A stretch of DNA of 64,000 bases from Pseudoneurospora amorphoporcata (lineage: Eukaryota > Ascomycota > Sordariomycetes > Sordariales > Sordariaceae): positions 42,497 through 106,496 of the forward strand of contig MU859181.1 of assembly GCA_033297205.1 (NCBI GenBank). Direction: 5' to 3'. The position numbers and the translations under genes were made by a program. Shown here in pieces: positions 35,400-45,849 of the stretch (its first letter is position 1; each line of letters begins with the position of its first letter). The notes under the pieces were generated by a model. That model worked only from the letters and a program-made list of their open reading frames with translations. It did not search any database and was not told the DNA's origin.

Positions 35400-35710
35400 T
35401 GTAAGGGGACAGCAGAGCGGTACGTAGGTGCTAACACCAGAATGATCAATTAAGGTTCTAGGAGAGGAAAAGAAAAGAAAGACTGGCCCGTAGGGCGGAC
35501 CTTGTCGCCTATCCTTTAAGGCCATGCGTTAGTATGGGTGCCTGACTGCCTGAGGCAGCCCCACGATCTAAGTATATAATTGTATAGAGGCTGGAGGGGA
35601 CCAACAGTTTTGGGCCTGCTAGTACCTTGTCAGCTTGGCGTGCGTTGCCGGCACTTGTCGTCTGGCTAACCGCGTGCCAAATGCTAATACTAGGCGCTAA
35701 ACCTATAATA
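35400..35710 (+). mobile_element. Solo LTR, 311 bp, TSD CCTAT
   Basis: Begins TGTAAGGGGACAGCAGAG and ends CCTATAATA (ancestral CCTATGACA, RIP-altered). Exact CCTAT flanks it at 35395-35399 and 35711-35715. The same LTR occurs reversed at 38073-38384 and at 55051-55362. Confidence 0.9.
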
Positions 35711-35754
35711 CCTATTAGTAAAATTAAAAATAGTTAATAATTCTATTATTATAA

Positions 35755-36506
35755 GAGAAGCGCTACTCGCACGTTGGCAAAACTCTACTCGCACGTAGAT
35801 CCACATTTTTTTCCTATACATAACCTGAACCCTGGCGACCTACCATGGTCCCGCACTAGTCTAGGTCGTACCGTGCCCGCTAAGCTCCCAAATTTCAACC
35901 CAGTACACGTTCAGACCCCTGCAGTCGTACTGCACTAGCTACTCTAGTCTAGGCGCCCAGACCGGCCCAGACTGGGCAGTCTAACTCTTGTGATTTTCTA
36001 GCACTAGCACTAGTGCCTTGTCGCACTACTTCCTTTACCAAACCATTATCGCATACATCACTATATTGTAATCCTTCAATCCACTACGTCGTGCATCATC
36101 AGATATTATCAAGTAAACAAAGCGCCAGCATCTATCGATGGTACGGAATGATCTATTATTTTTCTGTGCGTTTTCTCAGCTAATCGTGATGTAGATGACC
36201 GATGTAGTGACCCAGCTGACGGGCGCATGCGACCGTGCCGCTAAGTGCCCTATAAGACTGCTATATAAATACTCTATAAGAACTGGGTCTAGGTACAAAT
36301 CTGAGGGTACGTACGCTATAGTCTAGAATCTAGGCTTGGCATGGCATAACAACCTTGAAAGATTAAAATGCCTAGATGTGCTTGGCGAAATTTATAAAAG
36401 AATATATCTACTATAGTAAACTTCGAGCGGGTTCGGGTTATATATAGGAAAAAAATGTAGATTCATATACGAGTAGAGTTTTGCCAACGTGCGAGTAGTG
36501 CTTCTC
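35755..36506. mobile_element. Short MULE derivative (deletion MITE, 752 bp)
   Basis: Terminal inverted repeats of about 65 bp start GAGAAGCGCTACTCGCACG on the left and end CGTGCGAGTAGTGCTTCTC on the right. An 8-bp duplication TATTATAA flanks it (35747-35754 and 36507-36514). Its left 480 bp match the left end of the MULE at 37753 and its right 270 bp match, inverted, the MULE end at 41516, with the coding middle missing. Confidence 0.88.
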
Positions 36507-36599
36507 TATTATAATTAGGATTCGAATTGTATATATTTATAATTTAGATTTTAAATTAAATGCTATAAGATTAAAATACAATAGAATATTAAATAGTAT

Positions 36600-37290
36600 C
36601 ACAGGGTTAGACCTGTGATGTGCTGTGCTGGACCGACCGCACATATGCTATGCCGACTAGAGCTTAGAGCTCTATCTACGTACATGTTATCGTTATGTAC
36701 AGTCTTACGTGCCCGCGCATAGTTTAATTTGTAGGACTCTCACTTATATAGTTAGATGTAACGAACGGCAGTCTAATCTGCCTAAGTAGGATAACTGAAG
36801 GTAAAGACTACCAGTGCTATTCAGTAAAGCTAAAAGGTTTACAAGAAGTATAGTAGCGTTATACGTATCTCAGTAATAAAGATTAATTGACTACTGGCGA
36901 ACTATCTAACACTCTAAGTTCCCTAGTCATTCCTTTATACTGTATGCTTCAGATGCTCCTTCGTAATATGATGAGCCCAGCTCACCTCCATAGTCGTGGC
37001 TCACTTCTGTTGTCGTAAGCCTAGCTCACTTCGTAAGCTCGGCTCACTTTGTCAGTCATGAGCCCGGCTCACTCGTGCTGACCGTGAGCCTTCCTTGCAC
37101 CGTGAGCCCATCCTGGTCTATAGTCGTACAGCCTAACCCTTTTGGTTGCTTGTATTCCTAAGGGCCTAGTTGGCCCACGAACTCGCTTAAGTTCGTAATA
37201 TCAGACCTCCGCGCACACTTCCTCCTCCTTCCTCTTCTCATACAACAACGCATATCTCATCATACCCTCTATAATGCCTTCGCCCCGTGA
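36600..37290. mobile_element. Second small TIR element, interrupted by a solo LTR
   Basis: A 10-bp direct repeat TAAATAGTAT flanks it (36590-36599 and 37291-37300). With a 9-bp TSD its ends are TCACAGGG and CCCCGTGA, an imperfect inverted pair; a palindrome TCACAGG...CCTGTGA sits at the left end. Without the LTR it is about 242 bp and non-coding. TSD length suggests a MULE or hAT-type mobiliser. Confidence 0.65.
36757..37200. mobile_element. Solo LTR, 444 bp, TSD TTAGA/TCAGA
   Basis: Begins TGTAACGAACGGCAG and ends TTCGTAATA (ancestral TTCGTAACA). The flanking 5-mers TTAGA (36752-36756) and TCAGA (37201-37205) differ by one transition. Related copies are at 41839-42308 and, reversed, at 57992-58401. 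Confidence 0.85.
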
Positions 37291-37752
37291 TAAATAGTAT
37301 TTGAGTAAAAGAACTTTTTGTATTCTTATAATAAAAATTATAAATTAAAGAAGATTAAAAGTGAAAAGTAGTATAAATTTTTGTTTAAATATAATAAGGA
37401 TAATTTTATTAATTATTTATATATAATATACGTAAATCCTATAGTATATAGTGTTTGAATTATATTCTTTACTTCTTAATATTAAGAGTTATTTATAGAG
37501 AGTATATAATCTAGTTCAAAATAAGTTCTAATCTAATTAACGTAATAAGAACAAGTTTCTAATTAGATGTTAACTTATTACTAAAATTAAAAATAGTTAA
37601 TAATCGTACTATTATAATTAGGATTTGATTTATATATATTTAAAATCTAAATTTCAAACTAAATACTATAAAATTAAAATATAATAGAATATTAAATGAT
37701 ATACGAGTAAAATAACTTTTTTATTTCTTATATTAAAAATGATAAATAAAAT

Positions 37753-39717
37753 GAGAAGCGCTACTCGCACGTTAGCAAAACTCTACTCGCACGTGGATCT
37801 ACATTTTTTTCCCTATACATAACCTGAACCCTAGCGACCTACCATAGTCCCGTACCAGTCTGGGTCGTACCATACTTACCAAGCTCCCAAATTTCAGCCC
37901 AGTACACGTTCAGACCCCTATAGTCGTACTATACTGGCCACCCTGGTCTGGGCGCTCAGACTAGCCTAGACTAGGCAATCTAAGTCTTGTGATTTTCTGG
38001 CACTAGCACTAGTGCCTTGTCGCACTACTTCCTTTACCAAACTACTATCACATACATTACTACATTGTAATCTGTTATAGGTCTAGCGCCTAGTACTAGC
38101 ATTTAGTATACGATTAGCCAAACCACGAGTGCCGGCAATGCACGCCAAGCCGGCAAGAGACCGGCAAGCTTAAAGCCCGTTAGTCCCTTCTAGCTTCTAT
38201 ACAGTTATATGCCTAGACCGTGGGGCTGCCTTAGGCAGTCAAGTACCTATACTAGCGTACAGCCTTAAAGGATAGGCGATAAGGTTTGCCCTATGGGCTA
38301 GTCTTTCTTCTCTTTTCTTTTCGTAGAACTTTAATTAATTATTTTAGTATTAGTACTTATATATTACTCTGCTATCCCCTTACATAATCCTTCAATCTAC
38401 TACGTCGCGCATCATCATATATCATCAAGTAAACAAAGCGCTAGTATTTATCGACGGTACGGAATAATCTATTATTTTTCTATACGTTTCCCCAGCTAAT
38501 CGCGATGTAGATGACCGATGTAGTGACCCAGCCGACGGGCGCATGCGACCGTGGCGCTCACATCCTCTATAGTCTCATCGACCCCCCTCTTCTCAACCCC
38601 GCTATACCTAATACCTCTAAGCCTAGTGCTTTTGCGTCCAATCTTCAAGTACTTCATACTATCGAGCCCACGTCTGCCCAGGTCACGTCGCTATAGTCTA
38701 CTCCCAGAGCCTATAGATATCGACGATAAAGAAGAAGACGACAATGACAAGCCTCATCCCCTCTTTTTAACACAGTTTGACAACTTCAATAACCTCGCTA
38801 AGGCAGTTAGTTAGTAGGGTAAAGAGCAGGGCGGTTACTAGCTTGTCAAAACGCGGTCTACCAACTTCGTGAAAGACTTTGGCTACAATACAGTCGACTT
38901 TTTATATACCGCTAGCAAGATTCGTCCTTCCGTTGCCTACAGTAGGAACACGTCTACTGCTAAACGCAATTGTCCTTAGAGAGGCGTTGCAAAGGCATTA
39001 AAGACAAATCTCAAAAAGTAGACCTTCGAAATTAGGGAGGGATGTAACAGTCATAACCACGCCGCCAGCCTCAAAACACAAGTTCGCGGGGTCTTTCAAG
39101 CCGAGTACAAGATCTTTATCGCACAATACCTCAACCGCCCTACTATAAAGAACTGTAAAATTGCCTTCGACTTACGCAACCAATTTCCAAATCTTCATTT
39201 CACTACTAAACAACTCGAAAACCTTCGATATAGGCTCAGGAGGTGTCACAGGTTGACATTGGCTATATAGTATGCACTACGAGTTCTGCCTTGCAAGCAG
39301 AACATCGTCTACCTTTTGCTAGTTTAGCGTTGTTAGGACATATGCACTCCTACCCTATTATAGGAAGGAACACAATAGCGGTTACAATCCCTTCCAATTA
39401 ACAATCAAGCTGCTAGAAGAGAAAGGGGTCCACTATAAGGTCAACTGGGCTGACGGCAGTACTAATAAGCACAGTAAACTAACTACTCTCTTTTGGAGTA
39501 ATCTATAGTACGAAGAGCTTTGGCGCTAAAACCTAATAATCTAAATATACGATAATACGTACAAAACCAACAACAAGGGTCTTACTTTCTTTCAAATTAT
39601 TAGTATAACTAGTAGTGAGCATACTTTTAAATACGGTTTCAGCCTTGTTAATAACGAACGGCAAGAGGAATTTAATTAGTTAATAAATTAAGTTAATACT
39701 CGTCGTTAAGCTATTGG
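37753..39717 (+). mobile_element. Mutator-like element (MULE), left half with N-terminal transposase
   Basis: The TIR starts at 37753 (GAGAAGCGCTACTCGCACG, about 80 bp shared with 41516-41595) after the 8-bp TSD AATAAAAT (37745-37752). From about 38,700 a broken frame shows a FAR1/WRKY-GCM1-like zinc finger ending GCNSHNHAAS (about 39,046-39,075), then the MULE transposase start with YDNTYKTNNKG (about 39,545-39,575), carrying the first catalytic Asp, and SLVNNERQEEF. Several TAG/TAA stops at former CAG/CAA/TGG codons show RIP. A solo LTR (38073-38384) interrupts the 5' noncoding part. The frame is cut at 39717 by a retrotransposon and resumes on the opposite strand at 44369. Confidence 0.85.
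38073..38384 (-). mobile_element. Solo LTR, 312 bp, TSD TAATC
   Basis: Reverse-oriented copy of the LTR at 35400-35710. Exact TAATC flanks it (38068-38072 and 38385-38389). It is inserted in the MULE left end; the MULE derivative at 35755-36506 has the same site empty (TTGTAATCCTTCAATC at about 36,066). Confidence 0.9.
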
Positions 39718-40615
39718 TGTCACACGGACATTTGCCTACAGTTCTGGGTTAGGGTTTCTAAGGCTAATAGAACCTCAACGCTTAACGTCAGCCTTATAAG
39801 TGCCGCTGTAGCTGCTTCTAAAGCAGCTGTAGTCTGTATAAGCATGTGAATAGTATATAGTGGTGAGCTATGATAGCAATCACGTACGACAGTCATAGAG
39901 GTCTAACCCTATAACATAAGCATTATCATGAGGGCGACCGAACGAAGGCCGGCACCAGAAGGAAGAAGGAGAATGGTTAGAAGCACTCGGGAAGGTCTAT
40001 ATGTATGAAGACCGCCAAATAGATACTTTAAAGCATTAGGTAACAAAGCTCGGTGCGTGCCTTAGTACGTACTAAGCTTCTTTAGTATAAGAAGGCCTTG
40101 AAGCTTAGCCTTTATTTGAAAGTTGAAGGGATTAACAAGGCCTTCGAGACTAAAGTAGTTTATTAGTTGAATTGAATTACTATTTTAAGCCCAGATTACT
40201 GCCCTTGTCACAAATAAACTACTTTCCTCTCGAACTACCCTTTCTACACTATACTTTTCGAACTATTCCTCCACTATAACTTCTAACCCTAATAACCCTA
40301 TGCGCTCGGTCGAACTATCTACCGATACGACCTTAGCGCTCTATAAACTTGAGGACTTTGACATCGTTATAAGCAATGTTCTAAATATTACCAACAGCGA
40401 CGTCACAGTAGACAACCTCCCTCCCTAGCTCGTTGCTATATATGAGCAATTTGCTACGGCCCGTAACTAGGTCCGGGAGATCGCTCTAGCTATCGGCAAA
40501 GAACAAACTAAGGAGCTTACGACCCTTAAGGAGTAATATAAGGCCTTGTAGAAGAATTACAACCTCGTTACCTAAATGTTCGTATCATGGGGCGCGAGCA
40601 AGCACTAAGGTAAGA
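39718..40615 (+). mobile_element. 5' LTR (495 bp) and gag start of an LTR retrotransposon inserted in the MULE
   Basis: The LTR runs 39718-40212 (TGTCACACGG...CTTGTCACA), preceded by target ATTGG at 39713-39717. After it, a broken gag-like frame (about 40,284-40,610; acidic, LALYKLEDFDIVISNV and EQTKELTTLKE) with TAG stops. Sequence identity stops near 40,615, where I place an inversion breakpoint. The matching 3' LTR is on the other strand at 44370-44513 plus 54018-54368. Confidence 0.75.
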
Positions 40616-40828
40616 TGTTGATTGTTGTGCGAAGAACCAGAAGAGGATCCTGTGCACACACGAGAACTATCTAGGGCATAGTGTGGAGCCCTGTGGCCAT
40701 GGGTCCACAGGGCGGCACCATGCGTGCTAGCTGTGCTGCACTCAGACAGCTGCACTCAGCTGGCTGCACTAATGCAGCACAGCACCTATCTACATGGAGC
40801 AGGCAATGCCTGTGACATAGCGCTTCTC
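40616..40828. mobile_element. GC-rich 213-bp segment at the inversion junction
   Basis: Markedly more G/C than its flanks, with several palindromes (CTGTGGCCATGGGTCCACAG, GTGCTGCACT repeats). On the minus strand it begins GAGAAGCGCTATGTCACAGG, whose first 11 bases equal the MULE terminus, so it may be the end of a related TIR element. On the plus strand 40616-40817 also has TG...CA ends but no matching flanking 5-mers. The nature is unresolved. Confidence 0.4.
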
Positions 40829-40829
40829 T

Positions 40830-41275
40830 TTAAAAATTTGTCTTAAAACTCGTTTCTAATAGGTTTAAGACGCGTTACAATAACGTTTGAATCATTTACT
40901 AAACTCAATCTAAAAGATGTTTTAGAACTAATAATAAATCTATATATATTTCTTTTATCATATTATTATTTTAATATTTCAAATATAATAAATATATAAT
41001 TTTAAACTTTCAAAAATTTATTTAAGAATTTGATCCTAACTAGTTAGAAACGTATTATAATAATGTTTGAATTATTTATAAAACTTAATCTAAAAGATGC
41101 TTTATAACTAATAATACATATATATATATTTCTTTTTATAATATTATTATATTAATATTTTAATTATAATACGTATATAATGATTTTAACCTATTAATAT
41201 TTATTTAAGAGATAACTCTATTTTAACTAGTTTGAAACGTATTAAAATAATATTTATAATATGAATATATTTCAA
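40830..41275 (+). repeat. AT-rich tandem repeat, about 180-bp period
   Basis: About 2.4 units: TAACGTTTGAATCATTTA at 40881, TAATGTTTGAATTATTTA at 41061 and a third, weaker start at about 41,241; the units differ mainly by transitions. Non-coding. Confidence 0.75.
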
Positions 41276-41838
41276 TTTACCAAAAAGGTTAATACTTTAT
41301 TAAAAATTCATTCTTATTATACTAACTAAATTAGAACGTGTTTCGAGCCAGATTATATATTTATAAATAATTCTTAATCTTAAGAAGTAGAAAATATAAT
41401 TCAAGATTATATACTATAGTACTTATGTATATTATATATAAATAATTAAGAAAATTATTTATTTTATATTTCAACAAGAATTTATACTGCTTTTTACTTT
41501 TAATCTTATTTTATTGAGAAGCGCTACTCGCACGTTAGCAAAACTCTACTCGCATGTAGATCCACATTTTTTTCCCATACATAACCCGAACCCCCTCGAA
41601 GTCTACTATAGTAGATGTATTCTTTTATAAATTTCGCCAAGCACATCTAGGCATTTCAATCTTTCAAGGTTGCCATGCCATTCCAAGCCCAGATTCCAAA
41701 CTATAGCGCACGCAACCCCCAGATTTACACCTAGACCTAGTTCTTACAGAACACTTAGCGGCACGGTCGTACTTTTGCATGTCGCATTCAATTAAGGTCG
41801 CCCAATTAAACTCGATTGAGCTCACTATACTACACTAT

Positions 41839-42308
41839 TGTAACGAACGGCAGTTTAATCTGCCTAAGTAGGATAGCTAAAGGTAAAGACTATCAGTGCT
41901 GTTCGGTGAAGCCAAAAGGTTCACAACAAGTATGGTAGCGTTATACGTGTCTCGATGATAAAGATCAATTGACTACTGTCGAACTATCTTGCTAGCTAGT
42001 TCTATAGGTACCTTCTTATATCTCTGCCATTGACTAGGACCCGAGTGTCCTCAAACTCTTAATATTATCCTAGCTCACCGTGTGGCCCTGGCTCACGCGT
42101 GAGCCTAGCTTACGACGTGAGCCCTCTTAGCTTATGAGCCCTCTTAGCTTATGAGCCCTCTTAGCTTGTAAGCCCTCTTAGCTTATAAGCCCTCTTAGCT
42201 TGTAAGCCTTCTAGTCTTCTATCTTATTGGCCTTTATAGTTATATAGCCCTACCTTTGTATATCCTAGTAACTTGGTTAGCCCGTGCTACTCGCTTAAGT
42301 TCGTAACA
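41839..42308. mobile_element. LTR copy, 470 bp, probably solo
   Basis: Begins TGTAACGAACGGCAG and ends TTCGTAACA; same family as 36757-37200. The flanking 5-mers ACTAT and ATTGT differ at two positions, both transitions, so a RIP-altered TSD (ACTGT) is possible. It contains a 17-bp tandem array. Confidence 0.75.
42118..42207 (+). repeat. 17-bp tandem repeat inside LTR
   Basis: Five units of TGAGCCCTCTTAGCTTA-type sequence start at 42118, 42135, 42152, 42169 and 42186, plus a partial sixth. The related LTRs have only scattered GAGCC/GGCTCAC motifs there. Confidence 0.9.
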
Positions 42309-42994
42309 ATTGTATTCTATATTAATTTATACATAATTAATTTTATCTATATAATCGACTTATCTAACTACTAGCGGTGCCAGCAGTGCTAACGAGCCTC
42401 CCTCTACTAATTTTAGGTACTAATAGTACGTATACTACGCCGACTACCCTATGTGCCAGCTGGAGTGCTGGTTGGCGCCGCTCCTCCTCCTCTACCTCTT
42501 CCTTTACTTCTTCCTCTACCTCCCTGTGAAGCTTTGCCTCCTTTCTCTCCTCCTCCTTCTTTGAGTTTATTCTTACTACTGAGTAGGCGGCCTCTTTCTC
42601 TAGTCTGTATAGCGGGAGGTTAGGATCGGTCGGCCTTATCGTCTACCTCCAAATTAACGCTCCTTTAAGAAAACATATTGCGCTAGATAAATAGCGCTAC
42701 CCGTATTGAAGCAATAGGGTTCTAGCTTCGTACGGGGGCTCGGCCCCGGGTAAGCTAGAGGCGAGGCCTTCCTCGAGGTCTTAATACCGTAGCTAGCGCA
42801 GTAGAAGGAAGAGCTTGGGTACTAGCTAGCACGGTCGGCTGGGGAGCTAGAGCTTAAGTGTTGACTAGCGTAGTAAGTTGGGGCGCGCGGAGATTAGGAA
42901 CAAATGGCTGAGCGTTGCGGGGGCAGCCACGTAAGTTATCTACGCGGTCAAAGTCGTGATATTTGAGGTACTCGTCTTCGTTAGCTATACCTCT

Positions 42995-43292
42995 TGTGAC
43001 AAGGGCAGTATTCTGGGCTTGGAACAATAGTTCAATTCCGCTGATAATCTTCTTTGGTCTCGAAGGCCTTGTTGATTCCTTCAACCTCCAGAGGAAAGTT
43101 CAGTTTCAAGGCCTCCTTATGCCAAAGAAGTTTCGTACAGAGCCTTGTGGCCTCAGGCCACAAGGCACTAATCTAGCATTCTCCATACAAGTGGGTCTTC
43201 TTCGACCATTCTCCTTCGTCCTTCTAGCGCCAGCCTTCGCGCTGAGCCTTCACAACCCTAATCTTGGACTGTGGGCAAATGTCCGTATAACA
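42995..43292 (-). mobile_element. Solo LTR, 298 bp short variant, TSD CCTCT
   Basis: Related to the 495-bp LTR at 39718-40212 (reverse orientation: TGTGACAAGGG...CCGTATAACA) but about 200 bp shorter. Exact CCTCT flanks it (42990-42994 and 43293-43297). It holds a perfect 11-bp stem hairpin, GCCTTGTGGCC-TCA-complement (43142-43166). It is less AT-shifted than its neighbours, suggesting a later insertion. Confidence 0.9.
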
Positions 43293-44369
43293 CCTCTCTA
43301 CAACCACTAGTAGGGGTAGAAGTCTAGTTTGTCGAGCTTCAATAATAGTAGTCGGGTAAGCATGTTAGGGAGCAGTATATGCGAGTATGGCAAGCTAAAT
43401 TGCTTGTTAAATTTACCTGTACAAGGCTCCAACTCATCGGGGACTGGCTTTTGGACTAACGGGACAGTACCCAATATAATACGGTATTACGTTGTAACCT
43501 TATTAAGCGCGTTCCAACATACCTAGTTAGAGGCTTCGCCTAACTAGGGAACGTAAAGGTGGTCTCTCCTAGTAAGTCTAGTCTCCTTCTCGATTTTCTC
43601 ATCAATCTTACGCTTCATTGCGCTAAGTAGAGTAAAGCTCTGAGTAACAACTTAGATAACTAAACTATTGCCTATATATAGAAGGATGATTAGTATATTG
43701 TAGTTTGTATAGGGAGCAATATAGCTAAGTATGCTTACTGCTAACGATATAGCTCTTGAAGCTCCTATTTACTAATTCGATTAGTAATGTAATATAGTGG
43801 TTAAAGTTTAACTTTTCGTTAATATAATAGGTAGCCCACTCTTCTTTAACTACTATATACGTCTCCTCCAAATACGTAATAATTGTAGTTTGCTATGAGA
43901 AGAACTGTTTAAACTTCTCCTAAGTAGTAATGAATGCTTCTTCTATACTAGCGTAGTATGTCTACTTCCAGAGATTGTAAAGTCCAGCGCGTGAATACTC
44001 TACGGTTTTAGGTGGAGCTTCTAAATTATCTATACTATCTACCAAACAGTTAAGGCGACTAATTATATTTTAGTCTTCTTCGTCAAACTCTTCCAAACTC
44101 GTTACATTACTAAGTTATATTAGTTGAGCTGGTACTAATATTAATACCGATATATTTTACTATACTTGTACAATAATAGAAGTGGCTTACATATTACTAA
44201 CCTACTCCGCCGCCTTCTTATCCTATTTGCGCTTAATATACAATACTACGTTCTTATTAACGTAGAAAATACAAAACTATAACCGCGCCTATAAATAAAC
44301 TCGCTTAATAGCTACCTTCATTGCTGTATTGTAGTCTATAATCGTAATAGATAGGGGTTTGGCGCTAAT

Positions 44370-44513
44370 TGTGACAAGGGTAGTAATATGGGCTTGGAAC
44401 AGTAGTTCAATTCAGCTAATAAACTACTTTGGTCTCGAAGGCCTTGTTAATCCCTTTAACCTTTAAATAAAGGCTAAGCTTTAAAGCCTTCTTATACCAA
44501 AGAGGCTTAGTAC
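44370..44513 (-). mobile_element. 3' LTR of the MULE-inserted retrotransposon, left fragment
   Basis: 144 bp of the 495-bp LTR family, starting TGTGACAAGGG next to CTAAT (44365-44369), the reverse complement of ATTAG and one transition from the ATTGG before the 5' LTR at 39718. The LTR is split here by the gag-only element and resumes at 54018; 144 + 351 = 495 bp, the length of the 5' LTR. Confidence 0.85.
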
Positions 44514-45849
44514 TATAAGGGTTCTACGAAGTGTACACGTAAGTAGGCCTTAATAAAAACTATAATATTCAACAAGGAGGAAAAGATCCGAGCTAGAGTC
44601 TAATGCTTAGACTAGGTACAGCTAAATACACGAAAGGAGTACGGGGAAGAAAGTGCCAGAAATGCCAAGACTGGGCCGAAACGAGCCGAACGAACCGAGG
44701 CATACCGGGTGGTTTAAAGGACCACCAGCAGGCACCAGCCTGGCACATAGAAGCCAGGCATTACCTCTAAGCGCTAGACCCATAACATTACCCCCTTCCT
44801 ACTCCCCCAACGCAAAGATCCAAGGAATAATAACTAACTATAAGAAACAGGTGCTTCAGCACCTCTAAGGCTATCTCTAGTATCCATCCGTGCCTTCTGA
44901 GCACTCCCAACACCATTGCCCGGGTTTCTATAATAGACGACGATCAAGTAAACGAACTAACAAGAACAGCAACTAAGCAAATCTTCCCAGGCATTCCGTT
45001 CGCCTCAGTACCTGTCCTGCACGCGTGCGCTCGAGTTGTACGGTTAACCCGGACTCTAACTGGGACTACTCCCATACTGGCGGCTAAATATCGTAGCTCC
45101 AACCCCGGCCCCGAGGGACTCGAACCCCTAGCCGAACTCGCCCATCTATCACGGTGCAGGGCGAGGTAGGGGGTAGATGTGACATACGTAGTTGTACGAG
45201 GAGAGAGGAAGGGAAGAGAGGGAGGTGTACGGTCTGGATATAGGGTAGGGCTGAGCCATGCCCTGGATCCAGATTGAGGCCCACTGGTGCCTGCATGCGT
45301 GCGATCCTATTGGCCAATGGCCAATAGAGACTCGATGGCTATGCCAATCGTGCAGCGCATCACCAGTGCTATCACAGGTAATCCTATGATACTACCTCCC
45401 TGCAAAAGAAGCTCACAGAGCTTCAAACTCTCTATCTAGTATATATATATAAAATGATAGATTATCCCTCAATCCCCGTCTTCCAACTCCTCGATCCGTA
45501 ACTGAGCGCTCGTGATCCGCGATTAAACGGCCGCGCTGTCGTCATCATCCTATTGGTAGGTCCCATCCTCCAGCTATGCCTGCACATTCCTTGTCGGGGG
45601 CCGCATACCCTGCCAGACCTCCGCCAGCCTCCCAAATACTCTGCTGAGGAACTGGTCTATCTTCTTTGAGTCCTCCTCAGTTAAGGGTTCGAGCTCCCGG
45701 CTTACGACCTCGATCGCGGACCCTCGTACTTCATAGTCAACCGCGATGTCCGCGACGGCGGCATTAATCTGCTCTTTCAGGTCGGCAATGCGTCTAGAGC
45801 GTCTCGGGGGCGGGGCTAGAAGCGTCGTGTGGCGTGTTTGGGGCGCCTA

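Larger units (their letters stand above)
35135..37752. repeat. AT-rich tandem repeat (about 396-bp period) carrying insertions
   Basis: After removing three insertions (35400-35715, 35755-36514, 36599-37299) the sequence from about 35,340 to 37,330 repeats at 37,335-37,752: for example TAAAATTAAAAATAGTTAAT occurs at about 35,718 and about 37,572, and ATAGAATATTAAAT at about 36,581 and 37,685. The subtracted distance is about 396 bp. It is nearly all A/T, with no coding capacity. A third copy is inverted at about 41,280-41,515. Confidence 0.7.
41516..44369 (-). mobile_element. MULE right half (inverted): C-terminal transposase and right TIR
   Basis: Read on the minus strand from 44369, the transposase frame broken at 39717 continues with AIGAKPLSITIIDYNTAMK, including the second catalytic Asp, then LNFNHYITLLIESVNRSFKSY (the usual substrate-binding/His region). 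After the solo LTR at 42995-43292 comes a well-preserved C-terminal domain with an AT-hook-like RPRGRPR (about 42,749-42,785) and a Gly/Arg-rich tail (about 42,470-42,560). The right TIR ends at 41516, followed by ATTTTATT (41508-41515), the reverse complement of the left TSD. Another LTR (41839-42308) sits in the 3' noncoding part. Stops at former CAG/TGG codons are frequent. Confidence 0.82.

Noticed and set aside
40616..40817. Solo LTR by TG...CA ends
   Set aside because: Flanking 5-mers TAAGA and TAGCG do not match, and the right edge runs into a MULE-type terminus; kept as an unresolved segment.
42118..42207. CRISPR-like array of 17-bp repeats
   Set aside because: Repeats are contiguous with no spacers and lie inside an LTR of a eukaryotic retrotransposon.
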